From Rhynchopus sp. YZ270_cl-10 (taxonomy: Eukaryota > Euglenozoa > Diplonemea > Diplonemida > Diplonemidae), in NCBI GenBank assembly GCA_964035575.1, contig OZ037885.1, positions 1,240,001 through 1,304,000 on the forward strand: DNA of 64,000 bases, written 5' to 3'. The stretch's first letter is position 1. The number at the start of each line of letters is the position of its first letter. Both the position numbers and the translations under genes were made by a program. The notes under the pieces are model-generated. The model had not been told where the DNA came from and made no database searches. It saw only the letters and a list, made by a program, of their open reading frames with translations. Positions 39,864 through 50,712 of this stretch are shown piece by piece.

Positions 39864-41480
39864 TTTCTTTTTGAAAATTTTCTGATAAATAAAAAAATTG
39901 CCTGACCGAACCTCGAGACGGGAGGAGCACGTAGTAGTGGTATCCATGAAACGAGAGGGGATGAACGGCTGCGTAGAGGGTAGCTCACACAAACAAAAAA
40001 AAGTTGAGGTGTCAACACGAAAATTATTCAAAAAATAAAAATAAAGAAAAAAGAGACAACACAACTTGGCAAAAATTAGTTTTTTTGCAAAGGGGAATAG
40101 TGGAGTGGAAATAGCAAAGCGCTCTTTTAGGGTGGACCCCGTTCCATCTTAATAAGAACTGTTCCTTTATTTATTATTTTTTTTTTTTTCCCGTGTGTGT
40201 CAGGGTAGTAGCTTGAAAGGTGCACTTTTCAAATGTTGCTGGTTTGCTGGTTTAGAAAAATTTTTCCCCGGTTGAAAGCGGTCGTCGCGCGCTTCGCGCG
40301 CGCCTCCCTGCCAACCGCAGAGTGGAGAGGCAAAGAGTAAATTTTGCGAGACAACAAAGAAAATGGAATATAATCCTGTCTTAACGGCGCTTGGTCTTGC
40401 ACCTTACGTTCCACTAACCGTACAAAGCCAATACGTCTTCCAGAAGCTGTTACAACGGTGGGTCATTTTGAAAAAATGGTCAACTTTTTGCAGCTTTCAT
40501 TTGTGGCCGCAAAATGCAAGGGGGTTCCCTACGACATTGGAAACTCTATTTTTTGCGGAGCAAAAAAATAATATAAAGTGGCGCCGCAGGCGGAAAAAAT
40601 TAGGTATAGTGCAAAATATGCAGCTTTTTACACCACAGAGTCACTCAATGAACCCTTTTAGGGGTTCGCTTACGTGTGAGGCTTTCTCTTCTGTGAGTAA
40701 GAAGTGGCGCGGGGCGACGAATAACTGAATCCCGAATCCCACTTTTTTTTATTTATTTTTCCCCAAACCAGTAAACCAGCTTGTTCTGGTTTTGAAACCA
40801 GCAAAAGTACCCAAGCTATTTCCCTGGTGTGTGTCTTTTTTTTAAATACAAAACTGCTCTTTTTTTCTCTCTTGCCACAATTCTCCACAGCTTCGCTTTT
40901 TCATATTTCTTCACACACAAATTAGAAAGCGATGGATTTGATCCAAAACAAACATAACAAAAACAAATTTTGAAAAAAAAAAAACGTGATTTTAATTCGT
41001 GGACACCAAAGTATGCAAAGACAACACCTCCACAAGAAACGAGTGACCCGCCCCCCCCCTTTTTTTCTTTCTCGTAGTTGCCTAGCTTTTTCTTCTCCTA
41101 CCAGGCAGCGAGAGGGAAAAAACTGTACGTCGGGACAAGGGCACAGCATGAGAAATATTGTAACAAAAAAAACTCAAGAACACTTGACTGGTCCTAAATG
41201 GAAAAAAAAAAAAGTCGACCGTATTTTTAATACCTCACCCTCTCTTCAACTCATTTCAATAAAACCTAGAGCCTCGAATTTTTCTATATTGATTCCATTG
41301 AACGTCATCCTCTTCTCCAATTCAATTCAACAACTGTAGATCTTCTCGTTCCCTCACATAATAGCCTAAGCCGCACTACTAATAGCCTAAGAGCCGAAGA
41401 GCAGGGACTCCGTGCCCACTGTTCTTGTCCGAGGTCCTTCCTTTTCCCTTTCCCTTTCCTTGTCAGAGGACCAGATGACC
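39864..41480. other. Intergenic with one GCCTGCGGCGCC-family repeat
   Basis: 40228-40786 is bounded by inverted GCTGGTTTGCTGGTTT / AAACCAGTAAACCAGC and contains TTTTGCGGAGCAAAAAAATA followed by GGCGCCGCAGGCGG, the uninterrupted form of the site hit by the 27697-28481 element. It may be a small DNA element. The rest is A/T-rich. Confidence 0.5.
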
Positions 41481-42120
41481 GGGGGTAACAGTCAGGAGAA
41501 GCAGTGCAATTTCAGCGAACTGTGTACTGTTGGTAGAACTGCTCCGAGTCGTATGGGGAGGACGTCAATGCTCCTTGCCACAGACTGATGCCACATACTG
41601 TCTGTCACATCGTCAAACAGCGGTACCGAGGCCTTTCATGATGAGGCCCTCTGTTCATTTCGTCAGGATGCGACAGCCGCAGGGAGTGAGCATTCGTCGT
41701 GCAAGGTAAATACACTTGCCTATGCCCCGGGCGTGTTTTTTCGCAGGCGTATGAGTTCGTCTCTGATCATCACGGCGATTTGCCGTTCATCCTCCGGGAG
41801 AGAATCATCCGCAGCCATGTCATGGCCGTTCGTCATGTCCCCATACACGGCCGACGCGAACAAGTTGTCTTTTCCCTTTGCGCTCCATTGTAGCAGGGTA
41901 GGGTCTTGCTTTGAAGCCTGCACAGCACCGTGGCTTCCCACCCTGCGGGGTGCGATTTCCGTATGTCTTCCGTCCGCTCGTCAGCGCCTAGACCTGGCTC
42001 CTCCAGGTATGCCAGAAGGCATCCCAGAACACGTTGAACAGCGTGGTGTTGAGGCTGTGTCGTCACCCACTTTTGGGGAGGAAGAAGGAGGGCCATATCT
42101 GCGAGTTCGTCCGGACTCAG
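41481..42120 (-). other. GC-richer, coding-like region, unrecognised
   Basis: Composition rises sharply compared with the flanks. On the - strand a 73-residue frame (41720-41941; NLFASAVYGDMTNGHDMAAD, PEDERQIAVMIRDELIRLRK) and parts of 41833-42096 read like protein, but not in a single frame. A + strand frame at 41733-42134 overlaps it. It could be a decayed gene or exons of a - strand gene. No family recognised. Confidence 0.3.
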
Positions 42121-42209
42121 GTCGCATACGATAACGTGGCGGATGTAGCTTTGCAGCCATGTTGTCTACCAATAGTATTACTTTTTTCTCGAAAAAGAGA
42201 GACAACATT

Positions 42210-42506
42210 ATGAGCTGTTCCTGTTTCGGACGCATCTCCGCCAAACTCACAACAGATGGGGCCGGGGCGTACCGTTCTCTGCTGGATCCCGAAAACCCCA
42301 CCTTCTACTGGAAAAACAAAAGAAAGGACGCAGAAAAATGTGTGCGGTTTGCATGGGTGAACCATGGGAAAGAGGAGTTCACTCGCGTTGTTGTTGGTTC
42401 GCAAGTAAACGTTATTCCGCAAAAGTTTGCGGGAAAGGTTTACGGGTTTGCAACACCCATACGAAACGTTCCTTTCGGATATTATTTCCTCACAACCACT
42501 GCGTAA
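42210..42506 (+). CDS. Hypothetical protein, 98 residues
   Basis: Not recognised. It starts MSCSCFGRISAKL and contains LLDPENPTFYWKNKRKDAEK and a hydrophobic C-terminus. It lies 124 bp upstream of the C1D gene on the same strand. Composition is intermediate, so it may be a chance frame. Confidence 0.35.
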   Translation: MSCSCFGRISAKLTTDGAGAYRSLLDPENPTFYWKNKRKDAEKCVRFAWVNHGKEEFTRVVVGSQVNVIPQKFAGKVYGFATPIRNVPFGYYFLTTTA

Positions 42507-42630
42507 TTGTCATCACGTGGCAATATTCTGCGGAATTACCCCCCTATTAGTTACCAGACACACACCACACCAAGTGTACACACAGCATTGGGGATCCCAA
42601 CGCACCAGAGAGACATACACAGCAGGCAAC

Positions 42631-43444
42631 ATGGCAGACAAGGCCAGGTACGGCACTCTCGATGAAGAGCTCATCGCCAAGATCAAAGCCTTCGAGCAGC
42701 GGGCCGACTCGTTGAAAGCCTCGCTCGAGCCCCTCACAGCACTCACCCGCAAGGACCTGAAGAAGTACGGCCCGTTCACCAGAGTATGCCACGACCATTT
42801 TCCCCCCCCCTCCCCCTTCGAACTATTCCACAATCCAACCCTCCCCAACCACTAATATTGCAATCCGATCTTCCTTCGACATCCTTACCCCCCAACCATC
42901 ACAGGCAAAACTGACCCTCGCCACTGCATACGCAGGCGTCTGCCTTCACGTCATGCGCCTCCGCGCCAACGGTGAAATCATGAACAACCAGCACCCCGTC
43001 CAACTTGCCTTGGGACGTGTCAAGGAGTACTTCACGAAGATTCAGGCAGCGATCCCTGAGGAAAAGAGGGTGCGGGCAGGGAAGGAGCAGCGGCGTGGAG
43101 AGAAGAGGGCACGCGAGACGGCGAAGGAGGAGGAAGCTGCTGGGAGCATGCCGTCGATGGAGGAGCGTACCACGACGGTGGACAAGGCGTCGTTCAAGCG
43201 TCTTGTGGAGCATCAGAAATCTCAGCACAGAGTGCAAGACAAAATCGAACAAAATGCGGCAGAAAAAGCAGCGATCGACCAAGAAGCGGAAGATCTGCTC
43301 AACGATGTTATGGGTGACGATGACGTCGAAGAAATCGAGGAAATTGAAGAAGTGGAAGAGGAGGAGGAGGAAGCGCCAGCAACACTCCCAACTAACGCAA
43401 GAGGTGCGGAAGGACAGCCGGCGAGAAAACGACAGAAAAAGTGA
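42631..43444 (+). CDS. C1D: C1D/Rrp47-family nuclear exosome cofactor, two exons
   Basis: Exons 42631-42783 and 42905-43444 join in phase 0 (121-bp intron, GTATGC...CAG) to give 230 residues. Residues about 10 to 100 match the Sas10/C1D domain: an N-terminal helix, then LATAYAGVCLHVMRLRANGE and HPVQLALGRVKEYFTKI, comparable to the HPVK-E-RI block of C1D. In other eukaryotes C1D/Rrp47 binds Rrp6 and supports 3' processing of rRNA and snoRNA. The C-terminus has an acidic run (about 190-210) and a basic ARKRQKK end, a probable nuclear localisation signal. Confidence 0.8.
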
Positions 43445-44638
43445 TCATTTTTTTTTGTTTTGTTTGTGATCATTTTTGGGGTAGGGAGGGGTGGGGTGGT
43501 GGGGTCGGCAGAAGAACTGAACGAAGAGTATTTATTAACCATCAAAGGAAAGAGGGGATAAAAACTGCGGTGCGTGGCTTTTTTTGTGTCAAGATCTACA
43601 AAAAAAAAATTTAAAAATAGCGAAAACTCTCTCTGAATGGCGGCTACACTAAACAGATCAAAATAAGGCCCCAGAAACATAAAGGGTTTTGTGGTAAAGT
43701 AAAGAATGGGGGTTGGAGGGGACAACACACAAAAGGGCGGCTGCAGAATTTTTGATTTTGTTTTGTTTTGTTGAAAAATTTTATTTGATAATGTGAGTAG
43801 TTCCACAACCTTTTGTGTGAGGTTCACAGCAGGAGGAGCTTTGCACAACTGCAACTGTTCCATCCAGCCTTTTTTAGAAAACTTTTTGGTAGTTTTTCGG
43901 AAAAATTCAAAACCAAAATGATTTTTTTCCCCCCCGGAAGTGGCCAAAGTGGGGTTTTCTTCGCGAAATCCGATAAAACGAGTCGGTCAGATACATTTCC
44001 AGGTCAAACGCGACTCGTGGTGGGGGTCACTTTCGCAAAACCAGGTTTATAATTATTCCTTAAACTATGGGAAATTTTCGGATTGCCATCCGACTTTGCT
44101 CTAAAAGGCTGGTTCTATCCCAAAAAAAAAATATCAAAACAAAATGGGATTTGATCCACCCAATTTTGCCTCAAATTTGGAGGAGTTTAGGTGGTATTTA
44201 AAGACCCCCAAACACCAAAATTTCAAGCAAAATCAGGTTGTTGGTATTGTGCCCTTTCCCCCCTTTCTCTGTAGTCGACATTTGTGGGGGTATCACCCCC
44301 GCTAGCTCCAGCAGCATATTTTTTTTATAGTAATGTGAACGAAACAGCGAACACAAAAAAAGTCCATTTTTTTTCTGTATTTCCTCTATTTTTAGGCTCT
44401 GGTTCTCAAGTGGTTGAGGTGGGCCTCAAACTGTCACACCGTTGACAAGATCTGTCATGGCCTCAGCACCTGCACCAGGCGACTCGACACCCCCACTGCT
44501 GTGTCGTGGAGCTGTTTGCGCATCGCCCGCACGTTCGGCTGGGTGCAAACACCCGATAAATCGTTTTTATACCAAAAAACATCTTATGTACTTGTAGAAG
44601 CCAGCGCAGCTGATGCTGTGCTATAACGAATATGATAA
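43445..44638. other. Intergenic with a foldback repeat
   Basis: 44161-44235 is a foldback (AATTTTGCCTCAAATTTGG facing CCAAAATTTCAAGCAAAATC). Relatives are at about 46725-46795 and 52571-52753. A 70-residue frame at 44414-44626 (TVDKICHGLSTCTRRLDTPT) is GC-richer than its surroundings but unrecognised. Confidence 0.45.
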
Positions 44639-44684
44639 GGTGACTAAGCACGAGAGGCTTAGGATCATCTTATAAACTTTTCTG
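44639..44684 (+). promoter_or_regulatory. Stem-loop family A, copy 7, upstream of the FYVE gene
   Basis: Near-consensus copy: lower stem GGTGA/TCATC, bulge GA, upper stem CTAAGC/GCTTAG, loop ACGAGAG, tail TTATAAACTTTTCTG. It lies about 130 nt before the ATG at 44812. Confidence 0.7.
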
Positions 44685-44811
44685 TAAACTCCTTGTAGTG
44701 GTTAGGAGCGACCGCTTAGAGTTTTGGTGCTGTTGTGAAAGTCATATATTTCCCCCCTTTTTTCCCTTTCTCAACAACCTTTGCAGCAAAATAACAATCC
44801 AGAAAAAAAAT

Positions 44812-45912
44812 ATGGACGTGCAACCCAAAGAGAAGGAAGACAAGGTGCGGGGCAACGAGGTGTGGGGCAGCAGCATAGGTTACGCAACAGTGTCGTCTCC
44901 TTCAGATTTGGCAGGGTCCGAAACGTTGAACTCATGGTCAAGCATACCGGCACTCGGCACTTCGAAGACGCCGCGCGACTCAGCAGCAGCAGAGACCCCT
45001 ATACCCCACGCGATGTCGGTCCCTTCCCGCAGCAGCCGTTTCGCGACGTGCAAGACCTGCAACCTCCCCCTCCCCACCTCCGCGCTGTCGCAGACCACCA
45101 CACAGAGTCTGTCCGCATCCACCACGTTGACACCGTCACGACAAAAACGCATGCTCTACCACTGTCGCCTCTGTGGCGACAGTATGTGCCCACCCTGCGC
45201 GCAAACCAAGGTCGTCATGTACGACGCAGATGGAAACCAAAAGACGTCCCGCGTCTGCGAATCCTGCGCCTTGGTGAACCCACGTCTGCTCCCTGCTCAG
45301 ACCTCCAGAAGCAGAAGGGACAGCCAAATGCCAGGGTCTCTTGCCCCTTTATCGCACCGTGCCTCCTTCGCTAATGGAACAGCCACCTCCTCGCCACACA
45401 CCCTCATGAAGTATCAACAAGAAAAGCTACGCGAGGCAGAGGCAGAGCTAGGCCGCCTCCGCGAGCTTGAGTCGACCTTCACCGACCAGGAGTACATCGG
45501 AAGAAAGGCCGTGGTGGCGGAGATGGAAAGCTCTGACGACAGACGCCGTATGTTTGAGGAAGGGAAGCACCACTCAAAACGCTGCCAGGTGTGTCTCGAC
45601 GCCTACAAGATGTTCCAACGCGAGCACCACTGCCGGAAGTGCTACCGCAGTGTGTGCGGTGAGTGCAGCCGTGCTAAGATAGATTCGCTTCGTGTCTGTG
45701 ATTGGTGCATCAGCTCCCCACCCCCCGTTCTCCCTGCATGTGCGCAAGGGCAAAGTGCTGCGATGCGAGCCGCCGAATACCAAAAAATGGCAGAACTTCT
45801 CTGGAAAGCTTCCCAAACCGAACAAGAACACCATCTCGATGACGATCTCCTCTCCGACGTCCAATCGCAAGCAACGTTCCTGTCGGAAAGCTGTGTAGGG
45901 TCAATGAGATAA
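44812..45912 (+). CDS. Protein with two FYVE-type zinc fingers
   Basis: A 366-residue single-exon protein. Zinc finger 1 uses Cys80, 83, 118, 121, 126, 129, 149 and 152, with an extended first loop and no basic HHC core. Zinc finger 2 uses Cys258, 261, 274, 277, 282, 285, 296 and 299, with a FYVE-like R-E-H-H-C-R core at 270-275. The N-terminal WxxD motif of true FYVE domains is missing, so PI3P binding is uncertain (FYVE-related). A charged, probably coiled-coil helix (about 199-250) separates them. The N-terminus is Ser/Thr-rich. A role in endosomal membrane traffic is inferred. TTGCAG about 25 nt before the ATG is a candidate acceptor. Confidence 0.85.
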   Translation: MDVQPKEKEDKVRGNEVWGSSIGYATVSSPSDLAGSETLNSWSSIPALGTSKTPRDSAAAETPIPHAMSVPSRSSRFATCKTCNLPLPTSALSQTTTQSLSASTTLTPSRQKRMLYHCRLCGDSMCPPCAQTKVVMYDADGNQKTSRVCESCALVNPRLLPAQTSRSRRDSQMPGSLAPLSHRASFANGTATSSPHTLMKYQQEKLREAEAELGRLRELESTFTDQEYIGRKAVVAEMESSDDRRRMFEEGKHHSKRCQVCLDAYKMFQREHHCRKCYRSVCGECSRAKIDSLRVCDWCISSPPPVLPACAQGQSAAMRAAEYQKMAELLWKASQTEQEHHLDDDLLSDVQSQATFLSESCVGSMR

Positions 45913-47051
45913 AAAAAAAACATAATAAAAATAAAAAATCAGGGAAAAGGGAAAAGGGAAAGGGGAGCGGGGGGTGTTGTAGAGTCTTGTCTTTTTTTGT
46001 GCCGACAAAATATCTTTTTCTTTTGTCTCGATTTTCAAAAAAAAAAATGTTGTTTTCTTGGTATCTTAGGGGGGGAAGGGGGGTTGGAAGATGTGTTCAT
46101 CTTTCAATTTTTCTTTATTTTTTCTTTTCTTTTCTTTTCTTGGATTCTAAAGATGTGTGAAGCACGCTATATTTATAGCATTCGCCCTTTCCCAACCCCC
46201 ATGAAAACCTCTGGTTTCTTGTGGTGACTAAAAGCACACACAAAACTGTTCTTTCGTTTTACATCTTCTGGTGACTGTATGGGGGTTGTTTTGTGCTCCT
46301 ACAGCACCATTTGACAGTCTGTATCAAAGACTGTCAAAAAACTTCACTTTTTTTTGTGATACGTTTTCAAAGAAATATTCATTAATTCAACCTTCAAACC
46401 AAGAGGGGTAGTTGTCTACTGGATAAACGGGGTAGTCTCACTTCTCATCTTTTTCATGCCCAAGGGCTCCAGTCAAAGGGCATTCTGAGCTGAGTGTGAG
46501 ACCAAAGGGGACCCCGTTCATTTGTGCTTTCATCCGGGGCGTCGTGGGTCAGTCTGGTGCCTGCATTAACTACTTTACTCTGTGCTTTTATCGCAGTCCT
46601 GCGGGGTCATGCTTATTGTTGCATACCACGTTCTTGACAATAGGAAATAGAAAAAAACGGCAGAATTGTGTACAAAATACAAGAAAAACGCTCCCAGTTT
46701 CATCGCTTGCCACCCGATTTTTGTTATTTGGTGGAGTTTAGTGGTGTTTGGTGGTGTTTAAACATCACCAAACTCTAAATTTTCAGGCAAAATGGGGCTT
46801 GTAAGCAGGTTTTTGTTTCCCCCCCCCCGCCCCTTTGTGACAAACACGAGAGGTTGATTTTACCCTTTTTCCACCCCTATCATCATTCTGATCCGTTACT
46901 GTTTTGTGGTATCAACTTTGCTCAACCAAAAAATTCAAAGACTGACGTTGTCTTGAGTTCTCAAAAACCCCCCAGTTTTGGTGACTGTCGATACAATAAG
47001 CCCCCCCCCAAGGAAGAACCCCCAGACGCAATCGAACCCTCGCGGCACCTT
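45913..47051. other. Intergenic with family C copy 4
   Basis: 46521-46580 is family C (TTTGTGCTTTCATCCGG, GGGTCAGTCTGG, CCTGCATTAACTACTTTACT). ACTTGACAATAGGAAATAG-type sequence at 46630 also occurs at 58360. A foldback lies at about 46725-46795 (GTGGTGTTTAAACATCACCA core). No gene. Confidence 0.5.
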
Positions 47052-47205
47052 ACAACCTGAGCTCTGGATCCAACTACGAGCTTTTTAACAGCAGCAGCAT
47101 TAATATACGCTATTGGTGCTGGAATTACCGCGGGTGCTGGCACCAGACTTGTCCACCAATCGATACTCATTGATAGGTTTAGATATCATCCATTGCAAGC
47201 TCCAT
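47052..47205 (-). rRNA. 18S rRNA fragment, copy 2 (154 bp, antisense)
   Basis: Identical in sequence, length, end points and orientation to 29092-29245. The flanks are unrelated to those of copy 1. Not a functional rRNA gene. Confidence 0.9.
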
Positions 47206-47340
47206 AACATGTTCGCCTGCGCGAAGAAGACTTCTCGAAAATAACCAAATCTTTCTACAGTCGAGCGCTCCCCCACCTGGGAGAGTTCTCGCTTTCGCAA
47301 CCATGTCAAAGTGCCGTTGTCAGTGCACTGTCAAGTTTTA

Positions 47341-47418
47341 TTTGTTTTCATCCGGATGGCTGGCATCGTACAGTGGGTCGGTCGGAGGTGACTGCCTATC
47401 AACTACAGTATTTTTTTT
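47341..47418 (+). repeat. Family C module, copy 5
   Basis: GTTTTCATCCGGATGGCTGG, CATCGTACAGTGGGTCGGTC, GGAGGTGACTGCCTATCAAC, then TACAGTA and a T tract. Confidence 0.75.
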
Positions 47419-48718
47419 GTTTTTTTTTTTTTTAATAAATCTTTTAAAGATGCATATTCGCAAAGGTGCGCGCTATTCCCCACCAAGGTGCTTCCCCTCT
47501 CCACTTCACATCCCGGTTTTGTTTCCTGTTCAGCAAAAGCATAGTTTTTTTAATCCCAAAGGGAGACGGGGAGGAGAAAATGATCCGGTACGCAGTTAAT
47601 TATGTGTTGCCTTTGAGCCTAGATTTCCGCTATTAGTTGTCTGTTACTTTTTCAAGGTGGCGGAGGGAACCTATCCTCACGTATGATGCTGAAATAATTT
47701 TTCTTTTTTGTTTTTCTTTTTTGCTGTGATCAGTGCTAGACCCCTTCCACCACTCACAATGGATCTTTCGACAACTGTGGGAGGTTTTTCTTCTTTTCGC
47801 TTGTATACAACAGAGTAAAAAGGGATAAAGAAAAAACTGCACTCCAGCAATTATAAAGATGACTAAGCACGAGAGCCTTACTTAAAACAAATTGCCACCC
47901 ACGAGTAGCAATAACACACAAAAAAAACAAAACAAAATGACTGATGAATAAACCAAAGAATAATCTAATCAGACTAAGCACGAGAGGCTTAGGATTCATC
48001 TTATAAACTTTTCACCATTTTTTTTTTCCGGGAGATTTTTGGCTTTTCTGAAACATTTTTTTTTCTTCTTTCAGTGCTCTGCGTCCGCCTCTGAACGGTA
48101 AGGCGTGTTTGCACTTTCAACGTCTTTTCCATTACGGATCCACATCTCAGCTCAAAATGGGTTTTCCGCCCTGTATACTCTCTCATTGCCCCCAGGAAGG
48201 TGCGTAGTACATAATGCCATATCCATCTTTCAAGTGATTTTGTCTCTTTTTGTTGATGGTGCACAGAGAAGAAAATAAAAGAAAAAAGGTTTTCAAGACT
48301 AGGGAAATCCACAAGTCTTTCGGATGTCCATCTGTTTTTTTGTTTGTATGATATATGTAAAGAAACTGTGTGGGAACCATTTGGGAAATCAAAACCACAC
48401 GCCGTCCCAAGATTTTTTTTTTTACACATACAGCAACGGCTTACAGTAAGTAGTCCGCAGTTTTGGTTTGGACGCGACCTACGTCCTTAATTCCTTTTTT
48501 TTTATTCTTTTTTCTTGTTCAAGAACAGCACATTATCGTCAAATTCGCAATTTTCTCAGATTTAGTTGATAAAAAAAAAAAAAAAATTCCCCCGGGAAAG
48601 GCAGGTCAAGTACTGTTCAGGGTTGGTGGTTTCCATTCCTTTCTCCACTGCATAACTACTTTTCGCACGCGCTTGTATTCGTCAAACTTCGCGAACGCCA
48701 CCCTGCGATTCTTTAGCC
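47419..48718. other. Intergenic with family A copies 8 and 9 and a B copy
   Basis: 47857-47885 is family A with an altered 3' arm. 47970-48014 is a near-consensus A copy (CTAAGC, ACGAGAG, GCTTAG, TTATAAACTTTTC). 48076-48132 is a diverged family B copy (CTGCGTCCGCCTCTGAACGG, TTTGCACTTTCAACGTC). No gene. Confidence 0.55.
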
Positions 48719-49532
48719 CAGGGTTTTTTCTAGGGGGGGACGGGGGGGGACGGCGTCCCCCCCCCCCAGATTTTGGGGGGAAACGCGTCCCCCCCCGGGG
48801 GGGGACGCATTTTGACTTGGGAAAAAAAGGATATGGGGGGTGGTTGGGGACACCCACACAGACCCCCCATTTGGGACACCACGTACGTAACCCGCACCAG
48901 AAAAAAAGGGGAGGCAGGGAGTCGAGCGCGCGCGAAGCGCGTCTTATCCCCTTCCTGGCATCATTGTGAAGAGGATATAGCGAGGTGAAGTTTCAGACCG
49001 TGCCCCCAATTCACTCAATCTTTGCACCATTTGACGGACCGAACAAAGAGTGAGAATAAGGGATCGGCAAAAATCAAAAAAGTAGCGTACCGTGCGCCTG
49101 CGGCGCAACTCAAAACTTATGAGCGGAATCCCACAGCCCTCTACCATAGTTTGGCTGTACAAATGTTCAATTTTAGGTCACAATTTTTTGAAACGTTGCG
49201 TACCGTGGCTTCGCCAGAAAGTTCTGATATAATGACCGCCGTTTCTTCTTGTACTGAGGGAAGGTTCCGTGGGAACATGCGAGAAAAAGGGTTGGTTCTT
49301 GATGTACGTTACCATCCCACGTTATCACGTATTTACGTGAAATGAACGGGCTTTTTTGCGCGGAGCGCAAAATTTTTTGACCCCTTTTTGGACATATCTT
49401 CACGGTTTTGGAAAAATTTTCCGTGAAGACAAGCGGAAACCCTGCTTGCACCTGCGAAAAAAAATTTTTTTTGGGTGGGTTTTTTGCGTCCCCCCCCCAG
49501 ATCTGAAAAAAAAAATCCTAGAAAAAACCCTG
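48719..49532. mobile_element. DNA element with CAGGGTTTTTTCTAGG ends
   Basis: Perfect 16-bp inverted ends CAGGGTTTTTTCTAGG, flanked on both sides by TTAGCC (6-bp target duplication). G- and C-rich runs lie at both ends (48735-48805, 49492). The interior has CGCGCGCGAAGCGCG and GTGCGCCTGCGGCGC hairpins and no gene. Superfamily undetermined. Confidence 0.85.
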
Positions 49533-49539
49533 TTAGCCG

Positions 49540-49760
49540 TATGAAAAAAAATAAATGGCGCCGCAGGCGAAAAAAAAATAGGGTACGGTGTAAAATGCTG
49601 GTTTACACCACACAGTCACTCAACACACCCATTTTTTCGGAGCAAAAAAGGAAAATGGCGCCGCAGGCAAAAAAAATAAGGGGTACGGTACGCAGCGAGC
49701 AGAAAAATTTTATGGTTCCATCATTCCAGTCATCTGGGGGTCGGGCGAGGGGTCCCCAAA
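49540..49760 (-). repeat. GCCTGCGGCGCC-family repeat
   Basis: AAATGGCGCCGCAGGCGAAA occurs twice around TTTTTTCGGAGCAAAAAAGG and a stretch (TACGGTGTAAAATGCTGG, TTTACACCACACAGTCACTC) shared with 3605-3655, 28515-28560 and 31360-31400. It is one of about six copies of this family. Confidence 0.75.
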
Positions 49761-50080
49761 AGTGCCCAAAAATCCCCTCTTTTTTTTTTTTTTTTTCCCT
49801 CCCAAAAAAAGATTTAGTTGATTTCAACTAAATGCGAACCGCACGATAACCCCCTGTTCAAGAACACTTCCCTTTGTACCTTTTTAAAAATAAAAGCAGT
49901 GACAGGCCTCTTGCCTGTCTATAACTCAGCAAAAAACAGAAAAAGTCATTTTTGTTTAGCGCAATCGAACACAATAACTCAAGCACCACAAAGGGTGCCT
50001 GCACGTTTTTATTAACTTCACTTTCTTTTCCTACTACAAAGGTCACCCCCCTTTGGGAGGTTACTGGTCATCATTTATCT

Positions 50081-50126
50081 CGATGTGTGCACGAGAGGCA
50101 CATGTATCTTTTCAACTTTTCTTTGG
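50081..50126 (+). repeat. Stem-loop family A, copy 10 (re-paired stem)
   Basis: GATG, TGTGC, loop ACGAGAG, GCACA, bulge TG, TATC, then TTTTCAACTTTTCTTTGG. The stem sequence differs completely from CTAAGC/GCTTAG but pairs fully, and the loop and tail are unchanged. Confidence 0.75.
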
Positions 50127-50604
50127 TTTTGTGGGTACATTTAGTGCACCCTATTATACCTTCTATTCAGTAGAATAGTTAGTAATGAAACAACTTTTCT
50201 TTCGGTTTTGTTTCAGGAATTCGTGTGTTATTTTTACTTTTTTTTACTTTTTTTCTTCGCTCTTCCCCTCTTTTACTCCCCCCTCGGGGACTGTGGGCAC
50301 AACATATACACGATGTGCCCACATAACCCAAGGATCCAATGCCTGTTTTTCCTACAAAAATCGCAGCTTTATCTTAATTACTGGTGGGGGGGGCCGAATA
50401 AAAGCACGTGGTTTTTAAAAGTTTAAAAACCTGATTTCTCAGATACGTGCTTTATTCGTACCGTGTATTCGACACACCCCACACCAGAAACGTTACGCAA
50501 ACACACGAACAACAACAGGAAAAAAGGGAGTCTCGGGAGGGATCATTGAAAGAGAGAAAGAGCGTGTGCGTGTCATCAGCTATGATGGTGAGGGGGACCA
50601 TACG

Positions 50605-50712
50605 ATGGTCAAATGATTTGGGTTGTGGTTTTGTGGTTTCGCCGTTGGTATTGTAACGATGAAAACCACAAGAAAAACCACGAGTCAAATCATTTATTTG
50701 ACCGTTCGATAT
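50605..50712. repeat. Foldback, about 108 bp
   Basis: GGTCAAATGATTTG at the left faces CAAATCATTTATTTGACC at the right, and TGTGGTTTT faces AAAACCACA/AAAAACCAC in the inner part. Confidence 0.65.

Noticed and set aside
43222-43947. 241-residue - strand frame overlapping the C1D gene end
   Set aside because: Ser-rich antisense of the acidic C1D tail plus low-complexity sequence.
47010-47045. GGTTCGATT-like B-box (reverse strand) as part of a tRNA gene
   Set aside because: No acceptor, D or anticodon arm could be fitted around it.
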